DNA of 64,000 bases from Laguncularia racemosa (taxonomy: Eukaryota > Streptophyta > Magnoliopsida > Myrtales > Combretaceae), in contig JBBMOL010000203.1 of NCBI GenBank assembly GCA_037954665.1, positions 124,001 to 188,000 on the forward strand. Reading direction: 5' to 3'. Both the position numbers and the translations under genes were made by a program. Below the pieces are notes generated by a model. That model did no database searches, had not been told where the DNA came from, and saw nothing but the letters and a program-made list of their open reading frames with translations. Below, one piece after another: positions 44,384 to 56,265 of this stretch; within the stretch, counting starts at the first letter, position 1, and each line of letters opens with the position of its first letter.

Positions 44384-45728
44384 GGAATCGAGGGGAGGAA
44401 GCCAAAGCACGGATCAGAAGTGAGGAAAAGAGAGAAATCGAAGCTTCGCCGAAGTTCCTTGAGCCGCAACTGCCGACCAAGCCTTGAACCGCCACTAGGA
44501 GGCGTTTTTGGAGAAATCCATTGCCACGGTTGAGTTTCCCACCCTCGAAAACATAGGAAACGACTCCTCAACCACCTCAAAAGGCCGCCAAAATGCCGTC
44601 AACAAGCACCCTAGCCGCCGTGATCGTTCGACCCGACCCGACCCACTTTCGACCCGCACACCGACCCAGATCCAAGTAAGTTAGATTTTTTTATTTTTAT
44701 TATTTATTTATCGAATTTATTTATTTATTTGTTATTTATAATTAAAAAATATATAGAAAAATATCAGAATTTAGATTAGTTCTTTTTAGGATTTAGTTTA
44801 GAGTAAATAATAGAAAATAATAGTAAAATTATAAAATAATAAAAAATGATAAAGAGATATTAAAAAAATGGTAAAATTTAGACTTTTAGTAGATAAAGTA
44901 ATATAAGTTTTTTTATTAATTAATTAACAAAAATTAATAAAAATTTACAAAAAATTAATAAAAAATAAAAATAAAAAATTAATAAAAGATAAAAACAAAT
45001 AATAATATTAGAGGTAGGTTAAAAAATAGAGAAATAAATTTTTACCACTTAGAAAAATGTTTTTTTTAATAATAAATCTAAAATTGGTTTTTTAAATTAT
45101 TATTTTTCAAAAACATCAAACAATCAAGCTTAGGCTTAATTTTTTCCAAAAAATACTAAAATGATAAAAACGTAAACCATAAGTAATTTTCATAATTAAC
45201 ATTAACAAACCCACTAAAGTTTTCATGAAAAGCAAACTACGGCCCGTTTAATCCTGAATAGCAGGTACGTAGGCACCCATTTGGGGCAACCCTAAAAAGA
45301 ATAAAAAAATTATTTTACCATGGCTAGGATAATTTGTCTTTAAACCAATAAACAAAAATACAACAAAAAATAACAAAAATCAAAAAATCAAAATAAATAA
45401 CAACAAAAGACATTAGGCTAAGGGTTAGATTCAGGAGAATATTATGGTAACTTTATGGTTTTAATAGGTTAGCCTCCAAGTCCAAAAACTCTGGTTTTCC
45501 ATTTCTTCTTTCACAAAAAACGAAAAGAGGAAATCTCGCTGACTAGTGGTCCAAATTAGGATTAATCCGCTCAATTAGTCCTGATTCAATCTTTCCCAAC
45601 CACGGTTGGTTGGCGACTCCAAAATAGAATAGAATTCCTAGTTCAAGTCGAGGATCTATACTAGATGAGCATAGGGTCTAGTATAAATCAGATTAGGAAC
45701 GAAAAATAAAAAATTAGACTCGACAGGA

Positions 45729-45747
45729 TGACGACTCCACTGGGGAC
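45729..45747 (+). other. Primer binding site of the Ogre-like element
   Basis: TGACGACTCCACTGGGGAC lies three bases after the LTR end and is one change from TGGCGACTCCACTGGGGAC, the type found in Tat/Ogre elements. Confidence 0.8.
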
Positions 45748-46265
45748 TTCTTCTCTAGTAAGGCTAGCCACCTGAATCTCCTTAAATCACTTTTTCTAAG
45801 AAATGTCTTTTTGGTTTGTTATACTGTTGCTAACCTTTCAGGGATTTAATCAAATTTAGGGCTCAATTATTTACTTTTACTGTAGGGTCTACATGCATGT
45901 GATTGTGTGAATAGATACGGTCAAACTCGGGCCATCTTAGGACCCTAAGACGGGGGCCATTGTGTAGGTTTCGGGTAAAGTGATATGATCACCGTTCATG
46001 ACTGATTAAGCTACCCCACCCAATGCTTCGATATGGCCTGAGATCCATTTCTTCGAGAATGCAGGAGGCCATAGAGCTTGGGAACCTGTTAGAGTCCGGG
46101 AACCTGTTAGAGCCCACCTATCTACATACACAAAGTTATGGGCTGACAATAGATTAATGATGTAATACTTTTATTTTGTTCATGGAGTTCAAATACATTT
46201 CCTTGTAATACTATCATTGTAATATAGTTCTTTTTTTTTGTAATTAGAAATTTCCGTTGTAATAG
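45748..46265 (+). other. 5' untranslated region of the Ogre-like element
   Basis: Between the primer site and ORF1. No coding signature was seen. Confidence 0.5.
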
Positions 46266-47791
46266 ATGGCTAGTTCCACAATCAACTGCCTCCTCCGTAA
46301 AGAGATCCGAGTCTGCAAACCTCTTGACCTAAAGTTGGTGCTGGACCACTGGATTACTCTGTATAACCCGGAGGAGTAGGCCTTTATTCAACAAAAGATA
46401 GGGCTCATCCTCTCACTGATGAAGATGGAAATGAACTTACCTTTGATACGGGCCATCCTCCATCTATGGGAAGTAAAACCCACAGCTTTCTTCATTAAGC
46501 CACATGAGATCACTCCCACTCTGGAAGAGTACACCCAACTTCTATAGGCTCCATCACTAACTGGCAAAGTGTATGTGCCAAATCTTGAGGCTGGGCCAGC
46601 CGATATCTTCAGCAGACTTCTGGGTATTCGCAAGACAGTAATCAACAAAGCCCTAGCAAACTGTAACGGATATTGCATACGAATGGATAAGTTAGAAGCC
46701 TAGTTTATAGCCCGAGAAGATGACCGGGATAGGAAAGACATATTATGTGGGGACCCCAAGAGCTACAAACAGAGGAGGGTGAGTGCTTTCATCTTGATAG
46801 CCTTCACCACCATACTCTTCCCCACCAGAACTTTTTATGTCCATTACAAAGTTGCAGAACTAGTGGCTCAATTCTTGGAAGGGAAATCTTACATCCCAGC
46901 TCTACTGGCTGAACAGATCTGGAACTTGAACTTTGTCAAGAAAAAGGGCCACGGGATCCTCCACTCAAACATCAACCTCATCCTGATTTAGTTTGTGAGC
47001 CACCTCAAATGTTTCGGGCTGAACCTGGTCTGAAAAACTCTAGCCCAACAAGTGGACCTTATGGACTCATGCATAGAAAAGATAAAGCTACCCGACGACC
47101 TTACTACTTACAATTGGGTGGAAGTGCTTAAGGGTTTAATGCCGACGACATCCTATGGACGGCTAGGTGGAGTTGTTGCAACAAAGTCATCCTAACTTGC
47201 AGAAACCTTCAGGCCGTAACTTTAATTGGTATCAGCGGATGTATAGGTTATCATCCAAACTCGGTTGTTCGCTAGTTCGGTACCATTCAAGACATAGTTT
47301 TCCAGCTTTCGCTAGAAGCAATCACATTCGAGTATCAAGACCCAAATTTTCCAGTAGCCGAGAAGTTTGCCAAGCTGGCAAAGGTCAAAGCCCTATGGGA
47401 AGCCCGAATCGAGAGTCTTACTGTAGACCTCGAAGAACTAGATGGAGAAGTAGGCAAGCACCAAGCCACCAGGGATTTCGTAATCCACCAGCTATATCAA
47501 ATAGGGGAAAGGGCATACCGGGTCCCAAATATCACCTAACCCGAGCCAGACAAAGTAGACCCAACGCTAAGAACCTATTTAGAGCAAGTCAAGGCTCGGA
47601 TGGAAGTATACTTCGAAGCTGCAGACTACAAGAAGGATATCTGGAAGGGCCGATTCAAGGAGTCCTATCAAAGGAACAAGACCTTGGAAGCTCAGTTGAA
47701 AAAGACCCAAGCTAGAGTCAGAGAGTTGAAGGCTATCATCAGCGGAAAACCAACGCTTACGCAACAGAAGACCAAGAGAATTAAGAAATAG
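46266..47791 (+). pseudogene. Ogre-type ORF1 (broken)
   Basis: Starts MASSTINCLLRKEIRV at 46266 and continues with stops through landmarks such as HLWEVKPTAFFIKPHEITPT and FILIAFTTILFPTR. Those two resemble the plant-mobile-domain-like proteins that many plants carry. A frame change after about 47160 leads to a C-terminal helical part with a coiled-coil look (about 47380-47790), ending in KKTQARVRELKAII. The function of ORF1 in Ogre elements is not known. The product is separate from gag, which starts about 250 bp further on. Confidence 0.6.
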
Positions 47792-48039
47792 ATTACTATG
47801 TACTTTTTCATTTTTTTTCAAGTATCAAACTCTGAGTTTCCAATATTAATAAAAATAAAGTTTCAGTATTATATCATTAATCAATTGTTTACCCCCTTTT
47901 ATTTTAGCATATGCGTGATACATGCATCATATTTATATACCTGCATCATACTAAGAAAAATGCGCGCCAGGTATCAAAGATAGCCCCCAAACAACCGAAC
48001 CCTCCAAGAAGCCCAATCCGCACCCACTCAAAGACCAAA

Positions 48040-49520
48040 ATGGCAAACAGTAGCAACAACAGCGACAACCGCAGCAACACGAGTGCTGACGCCACCTTAG
48101 ATCCCAGGATCGTATCCCTAAAACAAACGGTCCAGCAATTGGCTACACAAGTCCACCTCCTAACTGAGAGTATTGGCCTCCTTCGCACCACCCAACCAAC
48201 TCAAGAAGAACACTCAGGGGCCAGAAAGGGGAAAGCAGTGGAAGGTCAACCTCCAGAATACGAAGAGATCAATTCCCACCTCAACCCGGCTTTCGAGTAT
48301 GAACCAAAAGTCAACATGGGTCCGACCTTTGATGATATAAAGAGGGAAATGGAGGACAGGCAAAAAGAGATGGAAAGGAGACTTTTTCAACAGCTGGCTA
48401 ATAAGATGAAGACAATAAAGGGGCCTAATGGTTTTAAACAAGCAAGGATCACTAGCTTACTGGTATATGGGGAAGAGGTATACCCAGAGAAGTTTAAGAC
48501 CCCGAAATTTGAAAAATATGATGGTACTGGATGCCCCAAGATGCATATAAGGCTGTATATACGGAAAATGAGCAAGTATGCCCAATATGACCAGCTTATG
48601 ATCCAGACCTTCCAAGATAGCCTTACAGGCCCTACTCCCGTCTGGTATGTACACTTAGACTTTAACCAAGTCAATACCTGGGAAAGACTTGCTCGAGCAT
48701 TCTATGACCAATACAAATTCAACATCGAAGTTGCCCCCTCGGTAATCGACTTGGGAAGTCTTCGGAAGAGACACACTGAGTCTTTCAAGGAGTATGCTCA
48801 GCATTGGAGAGCTTTGGCTGCTAGGGTAATGACCCCAATTTCTAAAAAGGAGTTGACATTCATCTTTGTCAACACTCTAGATAAGACCTACTTTTCACAT
48901 CTAGTGGGCCAAATGTCATCCAGCTTCGCAGAGGTAGTAGCAGCAGGGTGCCGAATCAAGAATGCCATCACTTAAATTAGACTCCAAACAATAGATCCTC
49001 CTAGGGTCACATCATCACAAAGGCCCTTAGGAGGTACCAAAGCCAAGGAGTTTATTGTCAGCACAGTTAACTTCAGCAAAACAGACAAGGTTAAGACCTA
49101 CGTAACATTCCAGACCACAAGTGCCCCAATCCAGCAGTCCCCGACAAACCACACCCAGGCCACCAGAGTCTTGAGACAGTTTACTCCAATCCCGATCTCG
49201 CTCAGCCAGGTCTTCGCTCGGCTGCGAGTGGATAATTTGATCAGCTTCAAGATCCCGAATGACCGGTACAAGCCCAGAAATTTCGACTCAAACCTCAAAT
49301 GTGATTCAAGAAGGGCATTCTATAGATAGATGCTGAAGGCTTCGAAACAAAATCCAGGATCTGATTGGCGTCGGGATCGTGCAGCTGGACTTTTTTAACA
49401 CACCAGCAGCCAATGTCAACACTAATCTGTTGCCCAACCATAAACCCACTGTCAATATGATCACATCCGAAGAGCCGAATTCCAAAGAGTCCGCAAAACA
49501 GCAAAAAGCGACGGTGTAGC
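48040..49520 (+). pseudogene. Ogre-like gag (broken)
   Basis: ATG at 48040 (MANSSNNSDN). Open to the stop at 48973-48975, with the gag core KFEKYDGTGCPKMHI, FQDSLTGPTPVWYV and LARAFYDQYKFN; this is the capsid region. The same frame continues beyond the stop with IDPPRV to LSQVFARLRVDNLI near 49230, a motif at the gag end in Tat elements. There is no CCHC zinc knuckle, as is usual in this group. Confidence 0.8.
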
Positions 49521-50183
49521 GAGAAAGTCACCCACGTTAAACCCTAGAGGAAACCCCTAAATCACATATCAAGAAAAGATGGTTAGCTGGAGACCCAATG
49601 GTCGGTACCTTAGGTGAATCGCATGGGAGATTTGAGTATCTGGTAAATTACTCCTTCACTCTAACTGAGTATGGGCCGCCTAGCGGATGGGGCCCGAGTT
49701 TGCGAAAGAAGACAACCCATTAAAAGAGAAGTCTGTGAACATGGTTAAATCTGACCAAAAGCCGATAGTCATAAAATGCTATAAGGGACAATCTACTGAG
49801 GTGCAAATTCCGAAGAAGAGGTATGTATTCAATGTCCCAATACCCACTGAGAGGTATAGGGCGGCGCCATTTGACTATCAGGTTCTTAATCAAGAAAGAC
49901 CCCCTTATCGTAGGTGGAATCACCCGTTCTGGGAGAATTTATGACCCGAAATACAAGGTCTCAACTGAAGAGCCCAACACTAAGGTAGGAAAAGAAGAAG
50001 AAGAGGGGATCTCTGCATTTACAAAAATGGTCAAGGCAAGCAAATATAAGATCATGGAACAACTGAACAAGGTTCCAGCCCAGATATCACTTATGGGCCT
50101 CCTCACCACCTCTGAGCCTCACAGGGAAGCACTCTTCAAAGATCAAGGTATCGGAGGGCATTGCAACAAATAAATTAAGCCAT
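49521..50183 (+). pseudogene. gag-protease linker (broken)
   Basis: Short frames at 49687-49944 and 49823-50173. The second holds GITRSGRIYDPKY and MEQLNKVPAQISLMGLL, which are usual just before the protease in this group. Confidence 0.6.
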
Positions 50184-50615
50184 GTGGCAGATTCGATCTT
50201 CACCATGGACCAGATATCTTTCTCTCCCGAAGAGCTAGGAGAAGACGGAGACCAATATACAAAACCGCTGTTCATTGTGGTAAAATGTAATGACACAATC
50301 GTCTCCCAAGTACTCATTAACAATGGATCTTCTCTCAACGTGTGCCCGTTGGTTACCCCCGACCTATTGGGAGTTGATCCAAGCAACATCAAACCAAGCT
50401 CAACAGTGGTTAGGGCTTTCAACGGGTCAAAGAGAGACATAGTAGGGGAAATAAACTTGCCAGTAGAGATTGGCCCACAGATATTCCACATCTCCTTCCA
50501 GGTCCTCGACATTCCAAGGTCTTTTAATCTGCTTTTAGGAAGGCCGTTGATACATACTGCTGGAGCCATACCCTCAAGCCTCCATCAGAAAGTCAAGTTC
50601 ATTGCAAATGGATAG
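50184..50615 (+). pseudogene. Aspartic protease, catalytic Asp replaced by Asn
   Basis: Open over the whole domain. The active-site loop reads LINNGSSLNV where the family has Asp in the second position of the D-N/T-G triad, so the catalytic Asp has become Asn. The flap/second strand LLGRPLIH near the end is normal. The enzyme would cut the gag-pol polyprotein; this copy cannot be active. Confidence 0.82.
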
Positions 50616-51322
50616 ATCATCACCGTGCCAGGAGAGCAAGATTATGCCATCTATAAAGAGACCGCCATACCCTACATTGGGGAAGATGGTTCCGAAGACT
50701 TTAGTCTCCAGATATTCAACGAGGTGAATGTGGTGACCAGCAAGGAGGGCCATCAGTTTAAGGAGGGACAGCAAGGGACGTTTGGACTAGGGTACGTTCC
50801 TACAGCCCAGGAAGAGACACAAGTCAGAGGTATCAGAAGCAGAAAGAAAGAGCAGCCAAGCGATGCTCGGATGCGTTTTCCGCCCCTCCAACAATCATTC
50901 AAGCAAGCAACTACCATTCAAGAGCTAAAGATATGCAAAGCTGACGTAAGCAATGGGAGCCCGACCCCTCGCACGTCTGAGTAGCATCTAGCTCTTAACA
51001 ATTGGTTCTGTTATCCTATTGATAGCGCTAAATCAGCTCAAGGATAGGGAACAGTTATTAAACGAAATTTTATTGTGGTTTCTTTTCAAATTCAATAAAT
51101 TGCAATCCATTCGTTTTTTTCTTATATACGTACTCTCGTTTCACTTCACCCAGATTCCCTACCATCGAACGTCAGGGAAATTTCGCGTAGGTAAGAAATG
51201 AAAACACTGATATCATTTCCAACACTGCTAGGTCAACCGTTGGAGGCGATGTCCTTGACCACGAAATAATACAAGAAAATTGGCAAAAACATGAACAAAA
51301 TGGAATTTCAATTGATGAGCTG
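50616..51322 (+). pseudogene. Protease-RT connector
   Basis: Frame 50625-50984 carries FGLGYVPTAQEE, usual between protease and RT. The following 51000-51320 has stops and no domain. Confidence 0.5.
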
Positions 51323-52939
51323 GTGGAGACAGTAAATCTAGGAAACACTAAACAACTTAAAAGCATCGGGACCAGTTTAAGTGCCGAGCAAAAACGCGAG
51401 ATAATCGAGCTATTAACTGAGTATGCAGATGTGTTTACCTGGTCATATGGCGACATGCTAGAATTAGACCAATCAATAGTAGTTCATAAGCTTCCCACCA
51501 GGGAAGATGTCAAACCTAAAAGACAGAAATTGAGAAGATTTAGGCCTGACGTCTTACTAAAAATTAAAGAGGAAGTCAAAAAAATACTAGAAGTGGGGTT
51601 CATTGAAATATCTGACTATCCGAAATAGGTAGCGAATATAGTCCCCGTTCTAAAAAAGAATGGAAAAGTACGTATATGCGTAGACTTCCGAGATTTAAAC
51701 TAAGCCATGCCAAAAGATAACTTCCCCTTACCTCACATCGATGTCTTGGTAGACAACACTGTAGGAAACTATCTTTTCTCATTTATGAACGGTTTTTCAG
51801 AATATAATCAAATAAAAATGGATGAAGATGATAAAACTAAAACGACCTTTATCACAACATGGGGAACTTTCTGTTACAAAGTCATGCCTTTTAGTTCGAA
51901 AAACGTCAGGCCAACATATCAGAGAGCCATGGTCGCAATACTTCATGATATGATGCATCGAGAAGTCGAAGTATACATCGACGATATGATAGCCAAGTCT
52001 AAAGAAGAAGAAAGCCATGCAATTATTCTGAGAAAGTTGTTCAAGTGATTAAGAAAGTTTCAGCTCGAGTTAAATCCAAAAAAGTGCACTTTTGGGGTCA
52101 CGACAAGCAAGTTGTTAAGGTTTGTCATAAGCCGAGAAGGCATTAAAATCGACCCTGACAAAGTAAAGGCCATACTGGAACTGCCTTCTCCACGTACTGT
52201 CAAAGAGGTAAGAGGTTTGCTGGGAAGATTGAATTACATAGCTCATTTTATCTCACAGCTTACAGACAAATGTCGTCCGCTATTTCGTCTGCTAAAAAAG
52301 AATACTGCAGTAGAATGGGACGATGAATGTGAAGAAGCATTCAGGACAATCAAAGACTATCTGATAAATCCTCCAGTCTTGATAGTTCCAAAGCAAGGGA
52401 AACCCTTATTCTTATACCTCACAATACTCCCCGAATCTATGGGGTACGTGCTGGGGCAGAAAGATGAAGAGGGAAGAGAGTGTTCCATATATTATCTAAG
52501 CAAGAAATTCACAGACGGGGAACAGAGGTACTCAGAAGTAGAGAGAACTTGCTGTGCTCTGATTTGGGTCATGCACCGGTTGAGGCAATACACCCTTTAT
52601 TATCACATTGATTTGCTAACAAGACACGATCCTCTGAAGTACTTAACAGAGAAGTCTATTTTGTTAGGGAGAATCTCCAAATGGTAAATGCTTTTATCAG
52701 AATTTGATATCACATACATAAATCAAAATTCAATAAAAGGGCAATATTTAGCCGACCAATTAGCAGAACACCCTGTTGAGAGAGATTCCCAAGAATCACA
52801 AACCCAATTCCCTTATGAAAATATATTAACAGTGGAAAGTGCACAGGTAGGAGATTGTGGGACAAACCAAAACCCTAAGTGGAAGATTTTTTTTACGGAG
52901 CTGCCAATGTATTTGGTTGTGGGATCGGGGCAGTGTTGA
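51323..52939 (+). pseudogene. Reverse transcriptase and RNase H (broken)
   Basis: The pre-RT motif EYADVFTWSYGDM is followed by RT: VPVLKKNGKVRICVDFRDLN (stop just after), FPLPHIDVLVD, and the catalytic YIDDMIAKS at about 51973. The thumb/connection part (GLLGRLNYIAHF) and RNase H (YYLSKKFTDGEQRYSEVE) run open at 52112-52687, ended by a stop in the sequence RISKW. YIDDM keeps both aspartates. At least four stops separate the parts. Confidence 0.88.
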
Positions 52940-53380
52940 TATCCCTAGAAGGAATACGATTCCCTTCAGCAACAAGACTCACATTTCCATATACTAATAA
53001 TATTGCATAATATAAGGCATGCATACTCAGCCTCAAAATGGCTTGCCACATGGAAATCCGTGAATTAGAAGTGTACGGAGATTCTTCACTCATCATATTA
53101 CAGAAAAGAGGGGAATACAAAACTAAAGACCCCAAATTGGTACCATACCATTAGCATTTGACAGAGCTAATCGATGAATTTGAGGCAATCACCTTCACGT
53201 ACATCCCGAGAACTCATAATCAGTTTGCAGATGCACTCACCACACTAGCATCTATAATTCAGATAACGAGGGGGGTCGAAGTCCAACCATTGAAAATAGA
53301 AATAAAAAATCGGCCCGCCTATTGTTTGGTAATTGAAAAAACACAAGATGATAAGCCTTAGTATCATGACATCAAAACTT
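52860..53380 (+). pseudogene. Second, archaeal-type RNase H (broken)
   Basis: Reading GKWKIFF-like sequence at 52878, then, in another frame, GAANVFGCGIGAVLIS; later YGDSSLIILQKRGEYKTKD (about 53080) and IPRTHNQFADALTTLAS (53200-53250). The first catalytic Asp of the F-D-G motif reads as Tyr in the best frame. The extra RNase H is a defining trait of Tat-lineage elements. Confidence 0.75.
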
Positions 53381-53406
53381 TTCTCCAAGAAAGCAAATAC
53401 CCTGAA

Positions 53407-54606
53407 ATGGCTAGCAAAAATGACCAAAGAACACTCAGAAGGTTAGCAAGTCATTTCTTATTAAATGGGCCTGCGCTTTACAAAAGATCGCCTGACACCA
53501 CCTTGCTAAGATGTGTGGATAGAAATGAAGCATGTGAACTGATGAAAGAAGTGTATGAAGGAGTATGTGGACCTCACATGAACGGTTACATGTTGGCCTA
53601 AAAAATCATGAGGTTGGGCTACTATTGGCTAACCATGGAATCAGATTGTATCAAATATGCCAAGCACTATCACTTGTGTCAAGTTTATGCAAATCGAATA
53701 AATGCTCCGCCTAAAGAACTACATTCGTTGTCTGCATTATGGCCTTTCTCCATGTGGGGAATCGACATAATCGGCCCAATAACTCCAACAGCATCCAATG
53801 GCCATAGATTTATATTAGTAGCCATTGATTAATTCACCAAGTGGGTGGAAGCTTCATCATATGCCAATATCACAAAAGGAGTGATAGTTCGATTCTTGAA
53901 GAGGGACATAATAGCTCGATATAGAGTTTCTGAGTCAATCGTCAACAACAACGGTACCAATCTCAACAACAAGTCGATGACAGATTTGTGCCAACAGTTC
54001 CACATAAACCATAGAAATTCAACTCCCTACCGACCTCAAATGAATGGGACGGTGGAAGCAGCCAACAAGAATATCAAAAGAATCATCGAAAAGATGACGA
54101 TCACTTACAAAGATTGGCACGAGATGCTGCCAATTGCCCTCATGGCTTTCAGAACCTCAATTAGAACATCTACTGGAGTTACCCCATATTCACTGGTATA
54201 TAGCACTGAGGCAATCTTACCAGTCGAGGTCAAAATACCATCCTTCAGAATTCTGTCAAAAGCGCAGTTAGATGAATCAGACCGGGTAAAGAAGAAGCTT
54301 GATCAATTGAATTTGATTGACAAAAAAAGACTCACCGCATTATGTCACAGCCAATGTTACCAATAAAGGATAGCCCGAGCATTTAACAAGAAAATGAGGC
54401 CTCGATGTTTCAAAGAAGGAGACTTGGTGTTAAAGAAAGTTCTCCCGAATGCTCAAGATTCCAGGGGGAAGTTTACCCCAAACTATGAGGGTCCATACGT
54501 TGTAAAGAAGGTATTGTCAGGAGGTGCTATGATATTAACTCAAATGGATGGTCCAGAATTGAGAGACCCCATTAATACAGATGCTGTTAAGATGTACTAT
54601 CCTTAG
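53407..54606 (+). pseudogene. Integrase (broken; catalytic Asp lost)
   Basis: The zinc-binding part has GVCGPHMNGY (one stop) and YHLCQVYAN. The DDE core is GIDIIGPI (first Asp kept), then IVNNNGTNL, where the second catalytic Asp has become Asn, then NGTVEAANKN (Glu kept). The C-terminal part (54394-54606) reads FKEGDLVLKKVLPN and YEGPYVVKKVLSGGA. Stops divide it into four frames. Confidence 0.85.
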
Positions 54607-55059
54607 GCAAAGAAGTTGAAATCTTGCAAATGTTTATGAATTCCAATATTCAATACAAATTTCGTTGAGTCTAGTTTACATTTCTCTTACGAGCAAAGTT
54701 AATGTCTCTAAATGATCGATAACTCCGACCAATTTTCATTAAAACAAACATTCCTAAACACATTACCCATCACTTCACTAATGAATAATAAACATTGAAA
54801 TGATAATGAATCTCAATAAATTTTGTAACATAATTCTACCTACTTTTGAGCATTAAACCCGGTACTTTAAAAGGATAATCACCAGAGCCATGCGCATAAG
54901 AAAGGAAGCACATCAGGACCCTATTTTGAAGCAAGAATAAGCAAAGGAGAAGCAAACCAACTCGAAGGTTCGTTTGTTTGGTTGCTATCCGCGGTAAATT
55001 GGCAAGCATCTTAGAATAAATAACCATCATTCACATATTATAAAACATCTCTTATCAAA
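54607..55059 (+). other. Untranslated spacer after integrase
   Basis: AT-rich, with no coding signature, before the tandem-repeat zone. Confidence 0.5.
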
Positions 55060-56220
55060 TCATTTGACCCGTTCATTAGAAGCATTTTCAAAAGTATAGG
55101 TTAGTCGGCCCACAATGGGGCACTTTCCTAAACGTCCCCTCTCAGGTTCAGCCCGTAAGGGCACCTTTAGAGACATTTCTTCAAAAGTGTAGGTTAGTCA
55201 GCCCACTATGGGGCACTTTCCTAAACATCTCCTCTCAATGTCAGCCCATAGGGGCACTTTTCGAGACATTTCTTTCCCAGGGTCGTGAGTCTAAGAAGTC
55301 GCTTCCCATCATAAGTTAATCAGCCCATAATGGGGAACTTTCCTAAATATCCTTTCTCAAAGTCAGCTTAGAGGAGCACTTTTCGAATCTATCGATTAGT
55401 TAGCTTTTAGGAGCACTTGTCGAACCTACCAATTAGTTAGCTCAGAGGAGCACTTTTTGAATCTATCGATCAGTTAGCTCGTAGGAGCACTTTTCAGATT
55501 TATTAATTAGTCAACTCACAAGAGCACTTTTCTAGATAATTTATCGATTAGTTAGCTCATAAGAGCACTTTTCTAGATAATTTATTGATTGGTCAGCTCA
55601 TAAGAGCACTTTTCTAGATAATTTATCGATTAGTTAGCTCATAAGAGTACTTTTCTAGATAATTTATTGATTGGTCAGCTCATAAGAGCACTTTTCTAGA
55701 TAATCTATCGATTAGTCAGCTCATATGAGCACTTCTCTAGATTATCCCCTTTAAGGTTGTTAGTCCTGCAAGGCACTTCCTAATATCGATTAGTTAACTC
55801 ATGAGAGCACCCTTCGAAAGCATTTCTCCCCAAACAGTCGCTAGTCTAGCCAAACGCTTCTGTTGACAGGTGGCCAGCTCATAGGAGCGCTTCCTTAAAC
55901 AATCTCTTCTTTACAGTCGCTAGTCCTATAGGACGCTTCCTATTACTAGGTATTCCACTCACAATAACACATTCCTAAGCAATCTCTGAGATGTTTCCTA
56001 TCATCAATTAGTTAGCCCATAAAGCACTTTTCTAGATGATATCTTACTTCAGATTGTTAGGTTGTTCAAGACCATTTCCTAAGCAATACCAATCGTCACA
56101 AAGTACTCGTGGGATTATTAGCTCATGGAGCATTTTCCTACTAAAGACCAAATTCCAAATAACCAGCCAAACCAAGGCGTTATCCATTCAGTCAAGAGGT
56201 CAAAAATGGCGTCTTTCTTG
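55060..56220. repeat. Tandem-repeat zone with a 41-bp core array
   Basis: Five 41-bp units start CTAGATAATTTAT at 55532, 55573, 55614, 55655 and 55696. Their variants alternate (CGATTAGTTA, then TGATTGGTCA), giving an 82-bp higher-order unit. Degenerate relatives (AGCTCATAAGAGCAC) spread on both sides, and longer units with GGGGCACTTTCC repeat at 55100-55350. Confidence 0.92.
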
Positions 56221-56252
56221 TCTTTGTAATTAAGTTTTCCAAACTTTACCAC

Positions 56253-56265
56253 AAAGAGGGGCAGC
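56253..56265 (+). other. Polypurine tract of the Ogre-like element
   Basis: AAAGAGGGGCAGC immediately before the LTR start TGTAAACA. Confidence 0.9.

Larger units (their letters stand above)
43551..44468 (+). repeat. 459-bp tandem duplication with duplicated LTR promoter
   Basis: Matching points 459 bases apart: ACGCAGGGAA/ACGCAAGGAA at 43551/44010 and TATAAATA at 43917/44376. The 3' LTR and the solo LTR have one copy. Each unit holds the G-box, CCAAT and TATA, so the LTR promoter is doubled. Confidence 0.92.
41739..45725 (+). repeat. 5' LTR of the Ogre-like element (enlarged)
   Basis: 3987 bp, against 2030 bp for the 3' LTR. The excess is explained by the solo LTR 41840-43352 with its 5-base duplication, and by a 459-bp tandem duplication (43551-44009 and 44010 to about 44468). 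The rest aligns with the 3' LTR closely. Confidence 0.9.

Noticed and set aside
47167..47715. 182-codon ORF rich in Arg/Ser/Pro
   Set aside because: It lies in the wrong frame relative to the coiled-coil part of Ogre-type ORF1; treated as a shadow frame.
55532..55736. Regular repeats that look CRISPR-like
   Set aside because: Units are contiguous with no unique spacers, in a plant retrotransposon; it is a minisatellite.
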